A stretch of DNA of 64,000 nt from Balneola sp. (GCA_003712055.1 RHLJ01000005.1:248001-312000); one strand, 5' to 3'; shown: positions 8,918 through 18,476, counted from the stretch's first letter. Program-made: numbers and translations. The notes: generated by a model not told the origin, from the letters alone.

Positions 8918-10108
8918 ATGGGTGTATTAGAAAGGGTAGAGAATTTCAATCCGGATGTTCCTAAGGCAGCGTTTAGACTTAAAGGTTTCATATGGTCAAT
9001 GTGGTTTATTCTTGACTATGCTTTTTCTTTGTCAAAACAGAAAAAGGAAGATGGAACACTTTATAAACGACATGAGAGCTCACGTTTATCAGGTAAAGTG
9101 CTCAGATTTCTACATAAAAGCCTAGTAAACCAACTTGTCAAAAATGCTATTGTCACATTTGATGGCACGATGCCCCTTCCTTCAATCGACGGCAAGTATA
9201 TAGACAGAGAATTCTTTAATCACTGGGGGAGAAAAATAAATATGCCTTTGGTGTTAAAGGGGTACATAAAAGGTGAAGAGGTAATGGATGTTACCACTGT
9301 AGAGTCTCTTATAGAAGTGCATGGTCAAAAAGAGGTTAAATTTGTTGACCGAAATTTTGGGAAAAAGAAAAACAACAGGGTTGGGCAAAATGTGGAGCTT
9401 TTAACTTCAACCCTGGAAGAATATCTAACAAAGGAAGAGTATAGAGATTGTTACATAAATAACTTTTACGGAATACTCGATGATGATGATTATCTGGAAA
9501 GGAGTAGAGGGAAAGACATCGACGAATTTCGAAATCAGATAAGCTCAATTAGCCAGTGGTTTATCTCCCGTAGAAAGAATAGTGGTTCTACACTTCATTG
9601 TGCGTTAGGTGATAACATGTTTTTGAATATTCATGGTAAAAAGGAATGGTTGTTTATTGATCCAACGTATTTACCGGTATTTAAGCCAGCATTAGCTAAA
9701 TATGGAACCTATACGGTATCTGAGCTTGAAGAAGAATTGAATATGGACGCCGATACTTACGAAGAACTTGTCAAAGACTTCCCATATTTGAAGCATATTC
9801 CATTCTACAGGTATGAACTAGAGCCGGGAGATGTACTCTATAATCCTTCAGCTTGGTTACATACGGTTAGGAACCATACCGATTATACCGTAGGGTGCGC
9901 GGTTCGGTATAACGTAATGCAATGGGACAATAACTCCATCACTTTGTCGATTTGTGGTTTATTGATAGCTGCATTAAAGAATCCCACAAAGTCTTTTTTG
10001 GCTCAATTTATTAAAACAACATCCGGAGATGTAAAAGCCAAAAAAGAAGCTATTGATACTATTTTTTCGAAGAACGAAAAAAAGACAAAGGAAAAAGTAA
10101 GCACCTAG
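8918..10108 (+). CDS. Cupin_8/JmjC-like protein with altered metal-binding triad
   Basis: A 396-residue protein whose C-terminal half has the JmjC/cupin_8 pattern: SGSTLHCALGDN, then NIHGKKEWLFIDP, then LEPGDVLYNPSAWLHTVRNH. In active Fe(II)/2-oxoglutarate hydroxylases of this type the first strand reads HxD and the last supplies the second His. Here the first motif is HCA, so the Asp ligand is replaced by Ala, while the second His (WLHTV) and the Asn of the first strand remain. The protein may therefore have lost hydroxylase activity, or use an open metal site. No signal peptide is seen. The last ~90 bp of this gene are present again as a decayed copy at 4731-4822. Confidence 0.72.
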   Translation: MGVLERVENFNPDVPKAAFRLKGFIWSMWFILDYAFSLSKQKKEDGTLYKRHESSRLSGKVLRFLHKSLVNQLVKNAIVTFDGTMPLPSIDGKYIDREFFNHWGRKINMPLVLKGYIKGEEVMDVTTVESLIEVHGQKEVKFVDRNFGKKKNNRVGQNVELLTSTLEEYLTKEEYRDCYINNFYGILDDDDYLERSRGKDIDEFRNQISSISQWFISRRKNSGSTLHCALGDNMFLNIHGKKEWLFIDPTYLPVFKPALAKYGTYTVSELEEELNMDADTYEELVKDFPYLKHIPFYRYELEPGDVLYNPSAWLHTVRNHTDYTVGCAVRYNVMQWDNNSITLSICGLLIAALKNPTKSFLAQFIKTTSGDVKAKKEAIDTIFSKNEKKTKEKVST

Positions 10109-10126
10109 TACCCGGCTAAAAATCGA

Positions 10127-10726
10127 TTACTTTTTTAAAGCTAATCGTGACCAGGAAACTTTTTTCTTATGCTTTAAGAGACTTGGTTGATTCTCAAGAT
10201 GAAGTACACACTTTAATCCTAAAGTACCCGCCATTTGGATAGTCTTTTTTCCATCAGTAGGAAATATATGGCTACCTGCGCCTGCAGGGCCATTTCTTAG
10301 AGAAAGAGCTAAGACACCATTTTTATTGAGCAGTATACTCACTTCTGAAAGTGCAAGTTCCTGTTCTTTAGGGGTCAGATGATGCCATACTCCTGAGGAT
10401 AAGATAAAGTCGAACTTAGAAGAACTCTTTTTCAGTCTTTCCAATTTCGGTAACGAATCGTCTATCCAAGTAATATTTGAAGATGGGTATAGGTTCATTC
10501 CTGATATTCTAAACTCTTCTAATGGTTCCAAGGCAATAACGGAATGTCCCATCTCCGAAAGCTCATGGGCATCTCGTCCTATTCCTGCTCCTAAATCCAA
10601 GATATTCGATCTTTTTTTTGGGATATAAGGAATGAAATCTTTGTGTAGTTCTGTAAAAGAAAGGTTGTGAGTGGCTTTGACAAATTCCCTGGTTACAGAA
10701 GCATAACCTTGTGTTCCTTTTACCAC
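10127..10726 (-). CDS. Class I SAM-dependent methyltransferase
   Basis: A 199-residue protein with the Rossmann-type methyltransferase signature: ILDLGAGIGRDAHELSEMG for motif I, the acidic residue at ALEP ending strand 2, DFILSSGVWHHL for motif IV, and LNKNGVLALSLRNG for motif VI. The substrate cannot be told from sequence. It starts with GTG at 10724-10726, overlapping the 3' end of the PBP1A gene by 7 bp, so translation is probably coupled to it. It is convergent with the cupin-like gene, with 18 bp between stops. In the decayed duplicate at 4731-4999 this gene is absent between the same two neighbours, so it was inserted or deleted after duplication. Confidence 0.85.
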   Translation of the reverse strand: MVKGTQGYASVTREFVKATHNLSFTELHKDFIPYIPKKRSNILDLGAGIGRDAHELSEMGHSVIALEPLEEFRISGMNLYPSSNITWIDDSLPKLERLKKSSSKFDFILSSGVWHHLTPKEQELALSEVSILLNKNGVLALSLRNGPAGAGSHIFPTDGKKTIQMAGTLGLKCVLHLENQPSLLKHKKKVSWSRLALKK

Positions 10727-13059
10727 CCAATCCTACCACGGTTATTATCTCTCAATAATTCATTTTGAGTTTCTTCTGGATCTTCTGGCATTACAAAGCC
10801 CGGAGGCGGTTCAAAAGCATCATAACCCCAATAGGCATCTTTATCGGCTGTTACATACGTAATAAATTCCCCAACAATTGGAAGGGCAGAGCGTGCTCCC
10901 TGTCCAATACTATTCGGGTTATCGGTTGGGAAGCGGATTCTTCGATCTTCGCCACCTACCCAGGCACCCATCACAATGTGAGGGGTCATTCCAACAAACC
11001 AGTTATCTGCCGAGTTTTGTGTGGTTCCGGTTTTACCTGCAATATCCTGGCGTACACCATATACATTCCTTAATCGTACTCCGGTACCATGGTATCCTTC
11101 TCCACCTCGTATAACACCACGCATCATATCTGTCATGATATAAGCTGTTTCTGGACTAATTACTTCCTGTCTGTATTCAGGATAATACTCAACTAAAATA
11201 TTTCCTTCTTTATCCTCAATCCGGGTAATGGCGATCGGATCTATGTGAACCCCAGAATTTGCGAAAGTAGTGTAGGCGCTTGTGATTTCCAATAAACTCA
11301 CCTCTGCAGTTCCTAAAGCAATGGAAGGGTAGGCCGGGGTATTGCTCATATCAATCCCCAAATTAGAGGCCATATCCTTAATTTTTCTAGCGGCTGGATC
11401 AAGTTCCCATAGCTTATTTGTACCCGGATATCCGGCAATTTCAGGGAGTAATCGCACCGTAATATTGTTTAGACTTCGTGCCAAAGCCTGACGAAGAGGT
11501 ACCATAATTGGTCCATCTGAAACGGTTTGATCTTTCGGAGCCCATACATTCCCTGACCGATCATAATACTTTGTAGGGTACTTCGAGAATTTATGATATG
11601 GCTTAAATCCGTTATCTATAGCAACCGAATACACAAAAGGTTTAAAAGTAGAACCTGCTTGTCGTCGCGATTGGTATACATGATCAAATTGAACATTTCC
11701 GTAGTTAGAGCCACCTACCCATGCCAATATATTTCCGTTTGAAGGTTCAATGGCAACGAAGCCAGCTTCTAAGCGGGTTCTGGATTTCATCACTGAATCC
11801 ACAAACATAGAGTCTGCTTTCAGGCTATCAAATACAACTCGTTCAATCTTAGTATCCCATTTTTGGAAGCCATTCTTGTACTCATCCGTATCTCTCAAAA
11901 AGCTATCTTTAAAACCCGGAAACTCTTCCCATAGCTTATCCATATAGATAGTACTTCTTCGGGTTGTCCATTCAGATTCAAAAATATTTTGAAGAGAATC
12001 CAATTTGGTGCGCATCGCCTTCTCAGCATAAGACTGGAGTTTAGAATCGATGGTGGTATAAATAACCAACCCATCAGTATAAAGATCATACCCATTCTCC
12101 TCAGCCCAACCAGAAACTTTTTGTCGAACATATTCTCCGAAATATCGACTTACCCGTCCTGCTTTTGAAGGTGGCTGATAGTCCAATTGAATAGGTGCAG
12201 CCTGGAGTTGTTCTTTCTCAACCTGGGAAATAAACCCTTGTTGATTCATCAAATACAGAACAATGTCTCGCCTTGATTTAGATCTGTCGGGAAATAGTCT
12301 TGGATTATAGCGGTAAATCGCATTAACAGAACCAACTAAAGTTGCTGCTTCAGAAAGAGTTAACTCGTGAGCAGATTTATTAAAATGGGTTCGTGAAGCG
12401 GCTTCAATACCAAAAGCACTATTGGGGTATTCAACCGTATTCAAGTACATCTCGATGATCTCTCGCTTAGTATAGTTACGCTCAATTTGAACAGCAGTGA
12501 TCATCTCCCGGAACTTCCTTGAGATCGAAAAAGCGAGACCAATTTCTTTATATAGGTTCCTAGCCAACTGTTGGCTAAGTGTAGAACCACCCTGTGGATC
12601 ACCTCTAAGCACGTGATAAGGGATTGCCAGTGTTCTTATCATATCCATTCCCCAGTGATCATAGAAGCGATGATCTTCTGTAGCAACTAATGCATCTATG
12701 GCATGAGGAGAGATTTGGTCGTAGCGTACCCAGGTTCGGTTTTGGGTGAAGTATTTATCCAGTACAACGCCATCTCTGCTTCTTACTTCAGTAGCTATAG
12801 CAGTTTCAGGATTTTCAAGCTGTGCAATAGAAGGAAGTCCCTGAAATAAAAAATATACATATCCACCTACTGCAATACCCCCAATTAAAAGAGTAAGTGC
12901 AAAAAAGCCTACTATCTTTTTTCCTATTCCATTTGATGGAGTTCCTTTTTTTAAAGGGGGAGTAGGAGCAGATTTCTTTTGAGCAAGAATTTCTTTTCGG
13001 TATTCCGGGTCATTAAAATACCGATGATGATCGATGGGATTGTTATCCGAATTGCTCAT
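10720..13059 (-). CDS. mrcA: Bifunctional penicillin-binding protein 1A (glycosyltransferase/transpeptidase)
   Basis: Class A PBP that polymerises and crosslinks peptidoglycan from the cytoplasmic membrane. After a cytoplasmic tail and one membrane helix (residues ~50-72) comes the GT51 domain: ATEDHRFYDHWG with catalytic Glu128 and GGSTLSQQLARNLY. The transpeptidase domain has AGSTFKPF with Ser470, SLNN and KTGTT. The length of 779 residues is normal. I chose the ATG at 13057-13059 because it overlaps the stop of the upstream lpxH-like gene as ATGA; a start 18 codons earlier would reach 54 bp into that gene. The 3' end also exists as a decayed copy at 4859-4999. Gene order suggests an operon with lpxH and the polyprenyl synthase. 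Confidence 0.95.
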   Translation of the reverse strand: MSNSDNNPIDHHRYFNDPEYRKEILAQKKSAPTPPLKKGTPSNGIGKKIVGFFALTLLIGGIAVGGYVYFLFQGLPSIAQLENPETAIATEVRSRDGVVLDKYFTQNRTWVRYDQISPHAIDALVATEDHRFYDHWGMDMIRTLAIPYHVLRGDPQGGSTLSQQLARNLYKEIGLAFSISRKFREMITAVQIERNYTKREIIEMYLNTVEYPNSAFGIEAASRTHFNKSAHELTLSEAATLVGSVNAIYRYNPRLFPDRSKSRRDIVLYLMNQQGFISQVEKEQLQAAPIQLDYQPPSKAGRVSRYFGEYVRQKVSGWAEENGYDLYTDGLVIYTTIDSKLQSYAEKAMRTKLDSLQNIFESEWTTRRSTIYMDKLWEEFPGFKDSFLRDTDEYKNGFQKWDTKIERVVFDSLKADSMFVDSVMKSRTRLEAGFVAIEPSNGNILAWVGGSNYGNVQFDHVYQSRRQAGSTFKPFVYSVAIDNGFKPYHKFSKYPTKYYDRSGNVWAPKDQTVSDGPIMVPLRQALARSLNNITVRLLPEIAGYPGTNKLWELDPAARKIKDMASNLGIDMSNTPAYPSIALGTAEVSLLEITSAYTTFANSGVHIDPIAITRIEDKEGNILVEYYPEYRQEVISPETAYIMTDMMRGVIRGGEGYHGTGVRLRNVYGVRQDIAGKTGTTQNSADNWFVGMTPHIVMGAWVGGEDRRIRFPTDNPNSIGQGARSALPIVGEFITYVTADKDAYWGYDAFEPPPGFVMPEDPEETQNELLRDNNRGRIGW

Positions 13060-13835
13060 GCTTCTATTGAATTTGAGAGAAAAGGTACGAATTCCTGAGT
13101 TTCTATGTGCCATTTAACGAGTTCAAATGCCCCATTCTTATATCGCACTAGTGTTCCATCAGAAAAAAACGGTCCGGAATTTATATAGCGTCCGCCGGAA
13201 AAAGTTTCCATTCTCGGAATATGATCATGACCGCATAATACGAGATCTATTTCTTTAGCATTTAGGATACTTTCTGCATGATTGTTCAATGGTACAGGAT
13301 TTCGATAATTTCTCTTTCTGGTTACGTTCGAAAAGATCTTCATAAAAGAAAGGCCAAGAGTTGGGGAGAAGACTTTTTGAAAGATTTTAGTAAAGGTTGG
13401 ATGCCTCAATACCTTGTGATAGAAAGGTCTGATAAAGTCATCCCTTTTTCCAAACTGACCATCTCCATGCATTAATAATACCTTTAATCCCTCAAGTTCT
13501 ATAACTCTGTAGTTTCGCTCTACATCAAACCCCCGGTCTTCGAAGTGTCCAAAGGTCCAGTTATCATGATTGCCAGTTATGAAGAGTGCTTTTGCAACCG
13601 ATCGATTATATTCTTCAAATTTATCCAGTACTTCTTTTCCAATGTTGGGTATATAATTTTGTTTTGGAAATTCCATCCAGTAATCGAATAGATCTCCTAA
13701 CACATACAATAAGGCTTCATGTTCAATAGCATAATCGATGAGAGTAAGTAAATTTCGTGCTAGTTCTTCTTCTTTGATTGGTGAGAAGGCTCCGATGTGA
13801 ACGTCAGAGATAAACAAATGCTCTCGTCCCACCAT
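13056..13835 (-). CDS. lpxH: LpxH-like UDP-2,3-diacylglucosamine diphosphatase
   Basis: A 259-residue calcineurin-like metallophosphoesterase. The metal-binding motifs occur in order: FISDVHIGAF, GDLFDYW, GNHDNW, MHGDGQFGKRDDF and CGHDHIPRME. The set and spacing match the LpxH family, which splits the pyrophosphate of UDP-2,3-diacylglucosamine in lipid A synthesis at the inner membrane surface. Bacteroidota-like members are often labelled LpxH-type phosphoesterases without proof. Its stop overlaps the PBP1A start as ATGA, and it follows the polyprenyl synthase with a 3-bp gap, so the three genes probably form one envelope-related operon. Confidence 0.85.
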   Translation of the reverse strand: MVGREHLFISDVHIGAFSPIKEEELARNLLTLIDYAIEHEALLYVLGDLFDYWMEFPKQNYIPNIGKEVLDKFEEYNRSVAKALFITGNHDNWTFGHFEDRGFDVERNYRVIELEGLKVLLMHGDGQFGKRDDFIRPFYHKVLRHPTFTKIFQKVFSPTLGLSFMKIFSNVTRKRNYRNPVPLNNHAESILNAKEIDLVLCGHDHIPRMETFSGGRYINSGPFFSDGTLVRYKNGAFELVKWHIETQEFVPFLSNSIEA

Positions 13836-13838
13836 TAA

Positions 13839-14858
13839 CTATTTTTTTCTAGTGATGATGAAGTGAATGAGATCTACGAAATCTTGTATATGACTGGAAT
13901 ATGGAATCTTTTCTAGACCTGAAATTGCTTCATTTGCATAATCATACATAATGGAGCGAGCATAATCCATTCCACCTTTTTCATGAACGAAATTCACAAT
14001 TTCATCAACGTCGCGGGATTTTTTTGATCTTTTCTTCATTAGAGCCCTAATACGTGAAGCCTCTTTTTTTGAGCTATGTTCTAGTGCCTTAATAAGGGGA
14101 AGTGTTACTTTACGTTCCTGGATATCATTCCGGGTGGGCTTTCCTATATCATAAACCCCATAATCAAACAGGTCATCCCTAATTTGAAATGCGATCCCAA
14201 TACACATTCCAATATCGCTCATTAGTTTATGCATTTGAGGATCATCAGATGCCGATACAGCACCACATTCACAACAAGTTGAAATAAGACTGGCCGTTTT
14301 TTCGGAGATTATTTGAAAATATCGTTCCTCAGTCATATTGAAGAGCCCCGCAGTTTTTAACTGTCTCAGCTCTCCTTCACTCATTTTCTGAACAGCTTTA
14401 GACTGAACTTTAAGCAACGTATGCTCTTCGTTTTCTAGTGCGATTAATAAACCTTTTGAGAGGAGATAATCACCAAGTAGTACTCCGGCTTTGTTCCTCC
14501 AAATCTTATTAATACTTACAAACCCCCTTCTGGAGTTGGCATCATCTACTACATCATCATGTATCAACGTAGCAGTGTGCAGAAGTTCAATCATGGTTGC
14601 AGCAATATGACTTCTGGTATTAATTCCTCCGAACAGATTGGCACTCATGAAGACAAGTGTAGGTCGGATCTCTTTTCCTTTTTGTTTAAGTAAATAGGAG
14701 ATGATCTGATCCAGCAGGAAAACATCGGACCGAATAGTCTTTTTAAAGAACTCTCTAAACTCTTGTAAATCAGAGGAAACCGGAGCGGTAATTTCTGAAA
14801 GAGATTTTCTGGAGACCGTCTCAGTATTAATTCTTTGTAGTTCTACACTATCGATCAT
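13839..14858 (-). CDS. ispB: Long-chain polyprenyl diphosphate synthase
   Basis: A 339-residue trans-type prenyltransferase that extends allylic diphosphates with isopentenyl diphosphate. KGKEIRPTLVF is the IPP-binding region, LIHDDVVDDANSRRG the first aspartate-rich motif and GIAFQIRDDLFDYG the second. Members with this pattern make the side chain of menaquinone or other quinones (octaprenyl or similar). Chain length cannot be read reliably from the sequence. It is the first gene of the run to lpxH and PBP1A; its promoter must lie in the 106 bp shared with the divergent pfkA. Confidence 0.93.
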   Translation of the reverse strand: MIDSVELQRINTETVSRKSLSEITAPVSSDLQEFREFFKKTIRSDVFLLDQIISYLLKQKGKEIRPTLVFMSANLFGGINTRSHIAATMIELLHTATLIHDDVVDDANSRRGFVSINKIWRNKAGVLLGDYLLSKGLLIALENEEHTLLKVQSKAVQKMSEGELRQLKTAGLFNMTEERYFQIISEKTASLISTCCECGAVSASDDPQMHKLMSDIGMCIGIAFQIRDDLFDYGVYDIGKPTRNDIQERKVTLPLIKALEHSSKKEASRIRALMKKRSKKSRDVDEIVNFVHEKGGMDYARSIMYDYANEAISGLEKIPYSSHIQDFVDLIHFIITRKK

Positions 14859-14964
14859 TAAAAGTGTTCAAATTTTCTTAAACTTGCGTGCCCCGTAAAT
14901 TAGTTATTATCCAGCATAATATTATAGGGTAATTACTCACTCAACTCTTACTATTTACAACCAA

Positions 14965-15954
14965 ATGATTCAACAATTGTCTGAAATTAAGACCATTGCG
15001 GTACTTACAAGTGGTGGAGACTCTCCGGGGATGAATGCAGCTGTGAGAGCAGTTGTACGCACTGCGAAAGCTTATGATGTAAATGTCTATGCTGTTTTTC
15101 ACGGCTACCAGGGACTCATAGAAGGAGAATTTGAACTTGTAAGTTCCAATTTTGTCTCAAACATTATTCAAAGAGGGGGGACTGTTCTTAAGTCAGCTCG
15201 ATCCCATGATTTCCGTACTGTTGAAGGGCGACAAAAAGCAGCAGATCAACTCAAGGAAAGAAATATAGATGCTCTCGTAGTTATTGGAGGAGATGGTACT
15301 TTTACTGGCGCCAATATCCTAAGTAAAGAACACGGGATAAATGTTGTTGGTATTCCCGGGACAATTGATAATGATATCATTGGGACGGATGAGACTATTG
15401 GATACGATACTGCATTAAACACCGCTCTTGAAGCAATTGATAAGATCCGAGATACCGCCGATGCTCATGAGCGTATGTTTCTTGTTGAGGTCATGGGTAG
15501 AGACACCGGATTTATAGCGCTTGAAACAGCGATTGCATGTGGAGCCGAACTGGTGTTGTTACCGGAAGAGTTAACGGATATAAAAGAGATTAAATCTCAA
15601 CTTCAAAATATGCTTAAAGAGCAAAAGAGAAGTAGTTTAATCGTGGTTGCTGAGGGAGACGAAACAGGGGGCGCATTAAAATTATCCGAAAAGATAAAGG
15701 ACGACTTCAAGCAGTACGATATGAAGGTGTGTATTCTTGGACATATTCAAAGAGGGGGAACTCCTTCAGCGCATGACAGGGTACTGGCAAGCAGATTAGG
15801 TGCATCTGCAGTTAAAGTATTGCTCGAAGGGCACAGTGAGGTAATGGTTGGAATTGTAAATAATGCGCTTAAAATTACTCCGATGCGAGTAGCAGTGTCA
15901 AAGAAAAAGACCTTGGATTATACTCTCATTGAACTAGCAAAACTACTTAGATAA
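14965..15954 (+). CDS. pfkA: ATP-dependent 6-phosphofructokinase
   Basis: Phosphorylates fructose 6-phosphate to the 1,6-bisphosphate in glycolysis. The family pattern is complete: LTSGGDSPGMNAAVRAVVR at the start, GGDGTFTGA (the glycine of GGDGT marks ATP rather than pyrophosphate as donor), GIPGTIDNDI with the catalytic Asp, MGRDTGFIAL, and LGHIQRGGTPSAHDR near the end. At 329 residues it is the short bacterial form. It is divergent from the polyprenyl synthase and followed by pgi after 13 bp, so the two glycolytic genes are probably one unit. Confidence 0.97.
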   Translation: MIQQLSEIKTIAVLTSGGDSPGMNAAVRAVVRTAKAYDVNVYAVFHGYQGLIEGEFELVSSNFVSNIIQRGGTVLKSARSHDFRTVEGRQKAADQLKERNIDALVVIGGDGTFTGANILSKEHGINVVGIPGTIDNDIIGTDETIGYDTALNTALEAIDKIRDTADAHERMFLVEVMGRDTGFIALETAIACGAELVLLPEELTDIKEIKSQLQNMLKEQKRSSLIVVAEGDETGGALKLSEKIKDDFKQYDMKVCILGHIQRGGTPSAHDRVLASRLGASAVKVLLEGHSEVMVGIVNNALKITPMRVAVSKKKTLDYTLIELAKLLR

Positions 15955-15967
15955 AAGACATTCATTC

Positions 15968-17257
15968 ATGATTACAGCGGATATTAGAATTGCGCGCTCT
16001 TTTTTAAGAGATGAATCGTATATAAAAGCAAGAACGAGAGCAGATATAGGCCTTGAGCAATTAAAAACTAAAACCGGGCCTGGTTCTGAATGGCTCGGTT
16101 GGCGTGATATTCTTGCAAATCCAAATGACGCAGAACTCGAAACGATTTCAAATCTTGCGAACCAGATTCGATCAAACGCAGATATTTTTATTGTATGCGG
16201 AATTGGAGGTTCGTACCTGGGTGCTAAGGCCGTAATTGATGCACTATCTCCTCATTTCGAAAACAATGGCTCTGAGATTTTGTATGCAGGGCATCATATG
16301 GGCGGAAAATATCTTCAGGAACTACTTGCCTACCTCAAAGCTCCTAAAGCTGATGGTTCTGCAAAAAGCATTTATGTTAATGTTATTTCGAAATCAGGCT
16401 CTACCCTGGAAACCGCGTTATCGTTCAGGGCAATTCGTGAAGTATTAGAGGAGCTGTATGAGGATACCACACACCGTATTATTTGTACAACCAGTGAGAA
16501 AGGAGGAGTGTTAAATCCTCAGATCGACGCAAGAGGATACAAGAAATTCATTATCCCTGATGATGTAGGAGGAAGGTTTTCGGTACTTACACCGGTAGGT
16601 TTGCTTCCTATTGCTGTTGCTGGAATAGATATTAAAACTCTTTTTTACGGAGCAGTTTCAGCTTACCAAAAATATGAAGATGATGCTGAGGATATACTTG
16701 AGTATGCAGCACTAAGAAATGCACTTCATGAAGATGGAAAAACCATCGATGTTTTCGCATGTTTTGAACCCGAACTATCATCCTTTGGTGGCTGGATTCA
16801 ACAGTTACTTGGCGAAAGTGAAGGGAAAGAAGGGAAAGGTATATTTCCGGCAGTTGCAAAATATTCAACCGATTTACATAGTCTTGGACAATTTATCCAG
16901 CAAGGGAAGAGAAGCGTGATGGAAACCTTCATTATTGTTGAAAAGGGATTTTCTTCAATAGAGGTTACCAGCCTCGAAGGTGATGATGATAAACTGAATT
17001 ACCTTGCAGGAAAATCCTTTCATGAAATTAATCAAAGTGCCAGAGAAGGTACTACTGAGGCGCACCAGGAGGGGAACGTTCCAATTGTAAATATTACAAT
17101 CCAAGCTCTCAATGAGCAGAATCTTGGGGAACTTATCTACTTTTTTGAGTTACTGACGGGCGTTTTTGTATATAGTCTTGGAGTTAATCCTTTTAATCAA
17201 CCAGGGGTTGAAGATTACAAAAAAGCGATGTACCGTTTGCTTGGAAAAGAAAGTTAA
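15968..17257 (+). CDS. pgi: Glucose-6-phosphate isomerase
   Basis: Interconverts glucose 6-phosphate and fructose 6-phosphate, supplying the substrate of the adjacent phosphofructokinase. The 429-residue protein is the short bacterial form (E. coli about 550). Signature strings are GIGGSYLGAKAV, the phosphate-binding SKSGSTLETALSFR and, near the end, the conserved region VNPFNQPGVEDYKKAMY. Placed 13 bp after pfkA and 8 bp before the deoxynucleoside kinase, it forms a tight three-gene run. Confidence 0.96.
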   Translation: MITADIRIARSFLRDESYIKARTRADIGLEQLKTKTGPGSEWLGWRDILANPNDAELETISNLANQIRSNADIFIVCGIGGSYLGAKAVIDALSPHFENNGSEILYAGHHMGGKYLQELLAYLKAPKADGSAKSIYVNVISKSGSTLETALSFRAIREVLEELYEDTTHRIICTTSEKGGVLNPQIDARGYKKFIIPDDVGGRFSVLTPVGLLPIAVAGIDIKTLFYGAVSAYQKYEDDAEDILEYAALRNALHEDGKTIDVFACFEPELSSFGGWIQQLLGESEGKEGKGIFPAVAKYSTDLHSLGQFIQQGKRSVMETFIIVEKGFSSIEVTSLEGDDDKLNYLAGKSFHEINQSAREGTTEAHQEGNVPIVNITIQALNEQNLGELIYFFELLTGVFVYSLGVNPFNQPGVEDYKKAMYRLLGKES

Positions 17258-17265
17258 AAAAAGTT

Positions 17266-17901
17266 TTGGGCGATAAAAGCAAAGCAAAATATATAGCAGT
17301 AGCAGGGAATATCGGGGCTGGTAAATCATCCCTTACTGGTTTACTTGCAAAGCACTTCAACTGGGAAGCATTCTATGAATCGGTAGAGGATAACCCATAT
17401 CTGGCCGACTTCTATGAAGACATGTTACGATGGAGTTTCAACCTTCAGATCTATTTCTTATCAAGTAGATTTAGACATCAAAAAGAAATGCTTCAGGAAG
17501 AAATAAGTTTGATTCAGGACCGTACCATTTACGAAGACGTAGAAATTTTCGCAAAGAACCTTCATGAGATGAATCTTATGAGTGATCGTGACTTTGAGAA
17601 CTACGAAGCTTTGTTCAGAGAAATGAGTCATTATCTGCGCCCACCCGATTTATTAATCTATTTAAGAGCTCAGGTTCCTACACTAGTCAGGCAAATTCAA
17701 CAAAGAGGGAGAGACTATGAGAACACCATTCGGATTGATTATTTAGAAAGGTTAAACCGTCTCTATGAGGATTGGATTGACAGATATCCTTTTGAGAAGC
17801 TAATTATTGATACCGATGACCTCGATTTCGTAAATGATCCTGAGGATCTGGGAAAGATAATCGCACTAATAGAGCAGCGCCTTTACGGGCTTTTTAATTG
17901 A
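17266..17901 (+). CDS. Deoxynucleoside kinase (dCK/dGK family)
   Basis: A 211-residue P-loop kinase that phosphorylates deoxynucleosides in salvage. The Walker A loop GNIGAGKSS lies at residues ~14-22, QDRTIYEDVEIFA gives the DRS/DRT-type motif with the substrate-facing Glu, and RGRDYE is the lid. The exact nucleoside (dA, dG or dC) cannot be decided. No ATG precedes the P-loop, so a TTG at 17266-17268 is the best start; it lies 8 bp after the pgi stop and has no obvious ribosome binding site. Confidence 0.85.
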   Translation: MGDKSKAKYIAVAGNIGAGKSSLTGLLAKHFNWEAFYESVEDNPYLADFYEDMLRWSFNLQIYFLSSRFRHQKEMLQEEISLIQDRTIYEDVEIFAKNLHEMNLMSDRDFENYEALFREMSHYLRPPDLLIYLRAQVPTLVRQIQQRGRDYENTIRIDYLERLNRLYEDWIDRYPFEKLIIDTDDLDFVNDPEDLGKIIALIEQRLYGLFN

Positions 17902-17953
17902 TTGTACAACAATCGTTTTATCCTTATCTTTTGCGGCTGTACGGAGACATGCT

Positions 17954-18460
17954 ATGTTTAAGTTTAAGATCTTTGAAATTCCTGAAGGTAAGAGTGAAAG
18001 AAGTATTCAGCTTAATGCTGAAGATATAGATCTGGGTGAAGTTTCACTCAAATCCGGAACTATTAATATCAACTTCTACAGGACTACTCACTTTATACAG
18101 GTGCAAATGGCACTTGATGTAACAGTGACGCTAATTTGTGACCGATCTCTTGATGCCTATCCGCACCTGGTAGAAACTGAGTACCAGGTTATTTTTAAGA
18201 ATGAAAGGGTAGAAGAATCGATTGACGAGCGAACGGCGATAAGGAATATTGATCATGCATCTAAACAAATAAACATAGAACAAGACGTGTTAGACACAAT
18301 TCTTGTGAATGTCCCTACAAAGAAATTACATCCCCGACTTTTGGATGAACAAGGAAATCCTAAAGAGATGCTTTCTCAAACGTTTGGTGAAAGCTCCGAT
18401 GAAAATGATGAGGATTACGTTGATCCAAGATGGGAAGCATTAAAAGCATTAAAGAAATAA
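17954..18460 (+). CDS. DUF177 (YceD-like) protein
   Basis: A 168-residue acidic protein. The pattern of VTLICDRSLDAYPHLVE in the middle and the late block with LVNVPTKKLHPR resembles DUF177/YceD, a family associated with 23S rRNA accumulation and encoded before rpmF in most bacteria. The usual CxRCL motif is reduced to a single Cys here. It begins the conserved run to rpmF, plsX and fatty acid genes; rpmF follows after 16 bp. The gene context is the strongest evidence. Confidence 0.88.
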   Translation: MFKFKIFEIPEGKSERSIQLNAEDIDLGEVSLKSGTININFYRTTHFIQVQMALDVTVTLICDRSLDAYPHLVETEYQVIFKNERVEESIDERTAIRNIDHASKQINIEQDVLDTILVNVPTKKLHPRLLDEQGNPKEMLSQTFGESSDENDEDYVDPRWEALKALKK

Positions 18461-18476
18461 TAAAGTTTAAGGTATA

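Noticed and set aside
13060-13113. Earlier start for PBP1A
   Set aside because: It would overlap the lpxH-like gene by 58 bp and add residues absent from the family; the ATGA overlap at 13056-13059 is the better start.
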